Origin: Natrinema altunense
GTDB taxonomy: Archaea > Halobacteriota > Halobacteria > Halobacteriales > Natrialbaceae
NCBI RefSeq assembly: GCF_000731985.1
Contig: NZ_JNCS01000002.1
Span: 495,547 to 559,546, forward strand
Direction of reading: 5' to 3'
Length of the DNA: 64,000 nucleotides
Part shown: positions 62,686 through 64,000 of the stretch, piece after piece
Position numbering within the stretch: the first letter of the stretch is position 1
Layout of the letters: every line of letters starts with the position of its first letter
Position numbers and translations under genes: made by a program
The notes under the pieces: model-generated
What the model saw: only the letters and a program-made list of their open reading frames with translations
Databases searched by the model: none
Told to the model about the DNA's origin: nothing

Positions 62686-63151
62686 CCACACCCGGCGTCG
62701 GTCAGTGCGAGATAGTGTCTCGGCTCGAGCGACACCGTCGTCGTGCGAGGGAGTCGAGCCATCGGTCCGGTCATGTGCGAGCGAGTCCCACTGCGACCGC
62801 GATCAGCGCGGACCCGACGACGGCTGCACCGCCGCCGACGTACCAGATGTGAAAACCGGGTCAACGGCGTCGCCCGAGCATCGATCCCCACAAACCTCGA
62901 GTATGGAACCGTGGTTCGAGTCCGGCCGAATGCCGTCCCGTCCGCCCGCCGCCGATTAGAATTATTTCTTACTCGAGTACCTATTGACACACCTCCGATT
63001 ACGAACTATTTTCGTTTGAGTGGTGAAACACCGTTTCGGGACCATTACAGTGGCACAAACGAGATTTTAATCATCGTAGTTGGGTATGTCGTACCACACA
63101 GCGGATAGAAACCTCCATGCTTATGCATCAGGACAGTGGTGCATCACGTGT
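62686..63151. other. Upstream region of pckA
   Basis: At 62765-62850 the minus strand encodes one hydrophobic helix (FHIWYVGGGAAVVGSALIAV) between stops, without a start codon; it is read as a remnant. The palindrome TACTCGAGTA (62970-62979), a GGTG-AAA-CACC hairpin near 63021 and a CTTATGC box about 30 nt before the pckA ATG are candidate control sites. Confidence 0.4.
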
Positions 63152-64000
63152 ATGTCTGAAACCGGGATGGAGTCCCGTCCGCTGGTCCGACAGCTCCCGG
63201 ACCCAGCCACAGCGCCGAACGTCCGGTACGATCCGTCGCTCGAGGAACTGCGCGAACTCGCCGCGCCCGACGAGACGACCACCGAGTTCGGATCGCCGTC
63301 GTACGTCAGCGAGTTCCGTTCGCGGAGCGCCGATCGGACGAAGAACGCCGTCGACGACGAGTTCACCGACCGCGATCACGCACTGATCGACGAGGCCGTC
63401 GACAGTACCGACGACATCGAACTGCTCTGCGTCGACCGACTGATGGGGCGCCATCCGGAGGCGAGTTTCTGCTGTCGGCTCTTCGTTCCCGTCGAGCACG
63501 CCCGCATCGCCTACGCGTGGGCGAAGCTCTTCGAGCCGTCGGACGGGCGAGACCCCGATCTCTACACCGTCCAGCTTCCCGACCACGACGAGACCGCGAT
63601 CCGCGTGCTTCCCGACACCGGGTTCACCGCCGTCCTCGGCAGCGACTACACCGGCGAGGCCAAGAAGTCGTTCCTCCGGCTGTTCATGTACCGGATCAAA
63701 CAACAGGGCGGTCTCGGGCTCCACGCGGGCAGCAAGCGCGTCCGCGTCCGCGACGCTGACGGCGACCTCCGCACCGTCGGCCAGGTCTTCATGGGACTGT
63801 CCGCGACCGGCAAATCCACGCTGACCTCCCACGGCTGCTGGCTCGAGGAGCCGGAGGGGGCCTCGATGCTACAGGACGATGTCTGTGGCCTCCTCTCGGA
63901 CGGCTCCGTCGCCGGCAGCGAGGGCGAGGGGCTGTTCATCAAGACGATCGGCCTCGACGAGGACGAACAGCCCGAACTCTACGCGGCCGCGACCGACGAG
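63152..64000 (+). CDS. pckA: Phosphoenolpyruvate carboxykinase (ATP), 5' part
   Basis: 283 codons are present and the gene runs off the window. The enzyme converts oxaloacetate + ATP to phosphoenolpyruvate + CO2 for gluconeogenesis. Seen are the substrate-site region RLMGRHPEASFCCRLFVPVEHARIAYAW, FTAVLGSDYTGEAKKSFLRLFMYRIKQQGGLGLHAGSKRV (with the active-site Lys region), the kinase P-loop MGLSATGKSTLT and metal-site LQDDVCGLL. The ATG is placed about 30 nt after a CTTATGC box. It would feed on malate/oxaloacetate made by the methylaspartate cycle encoded earlier in the window. Confidence 0.9.
   Translation, partial: MSETGMESRPLVRQLPDPATAPNVRYDPSLEELRELAAPDETTTEFGSPSYVSEFRSRSADRTKNAVDDEFTDRDHALIDEAVDSTDDIELLCVDRLMGRHPEASFCCRLFVPVEHARIAYAWAKLFEPSDGRDPDLYTVQLPDHDETAIRVLPDTGFTAVLGSDYTGEAKKSFLRLFMYRIKQQGGLGLHAGSKRVRVRDADGDLRTVGQVFMGLSATGKSTLTSHGCWLEEPEGASMLQDDVCGLLSDGSVAGSEGEGLFIKTIGLDEDEQPELYAAATDE

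Noticed and set aside
62970..62979. TACTCGAGTA upstream of pckA as a TrmB-type sugar-regulator box
   Set aside because: The TrmB consensus I recall has a 7-8 base spacer between TACT and GAGTA; here it is one base, so only the palindrome is recorded.
1..64000. CRISPR array or rRNA operon
   Set aside because: No regularly spaced short repeats and no rRNA-like sequence were seen anywhere in the window.

Overview
The window is chromosomal DNA from a haloarchaeon. The evidence is the high GC content with GC-rich third positions, strongly acidic proteins, Tat signal peptides, leaderless promoters (a TATA-like box about 25-30 nt before the ATG), bacterio-opsin-activator-type regulators, an archaeal proteasome beta subunit, GTP cyclohydrolase III and a methylaspartate-cycle gene set. 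It fits the Natrialbaceae (Natrinema/Haloterrigena-like); the genus is an inference.

Layout. 1-7.6 kb: housekeeping genes on the minus strand (tRNA-Thr, GNAT acetyltransferase, pgk, CBS/zinc-ribbon protein, GTP cyclohydrolase III, DUF5785, a large PAS histidine kinase), then a gap that holds a strongly folded RNA candidate. 7.6-12.7 kb: a small membrane protein preceded by an overlapping 25-codon leader frame, convergent with a 1409-residue restriction-methylase whose specificity region is AT-rich and looks swapped. 12.8-19.5 kb: a complete methylaspartate-cycle cluster, with mesaconate CoA-transferase divergent from glutamate mutase S and E, methylaspartate ammonia-lyase, mesaconyl-CoA hydratase and a malyl-CoA-type lyase. 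19.5-25.5 kb: an AT-rich accessory island of three decayed IS6-type elements, membrane/RDD/Tat proteins, a PadR regulator and a PIN toxin with a truncated antitoxin, next to tRNA-Ser. 25.6-28.8 kb: DUF2064, UDG and Mrp genes.

28.9-37.7 kb is the most striking part. Four tandem two-gene modules lie on the minus strand. Each pairs a DUF4157 (eCIS_core, HExxH) protein with a downstream soluble partner of about 313-328 residues. The N-terminal halves are near-identical between copies and the C-terminal ends are polymorphic. One copy has lost the HExxH half and another has lost its extreme N-terminus. No sheath, tube or baseplate gene is in the window, so this looks like a cargo/effector array for a contractile injection system encoded elsewhere, or a polymorphic toxin-like system.

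37.8-64 kb returns to core genes: eIF2B-like protein, DUF389, ThuA, Gfo/Idh/MocA oxidoreductase, proteasome beta, UPF0212, XRE-CBS regulator, TenA, a HEAT-repeat protein, a FNT-transporter/universal-stress fusion, an ABC exporter operon whose permease is fused to a PrsW-like protease, a second ABC exporter, a HAD phosphatase, several tiny zinc-ribbon proteins, and the 5' part of ATP-dependent PEP carboxykinase running off the right edge.

The methylaspartate-cycle genes (acetyl-CoA assimilation to malate) and PEP carboxykinase (gluconeogenesis) fit growth on acetate or fatty acids. All calls come from reading the sequence; no database search was run.
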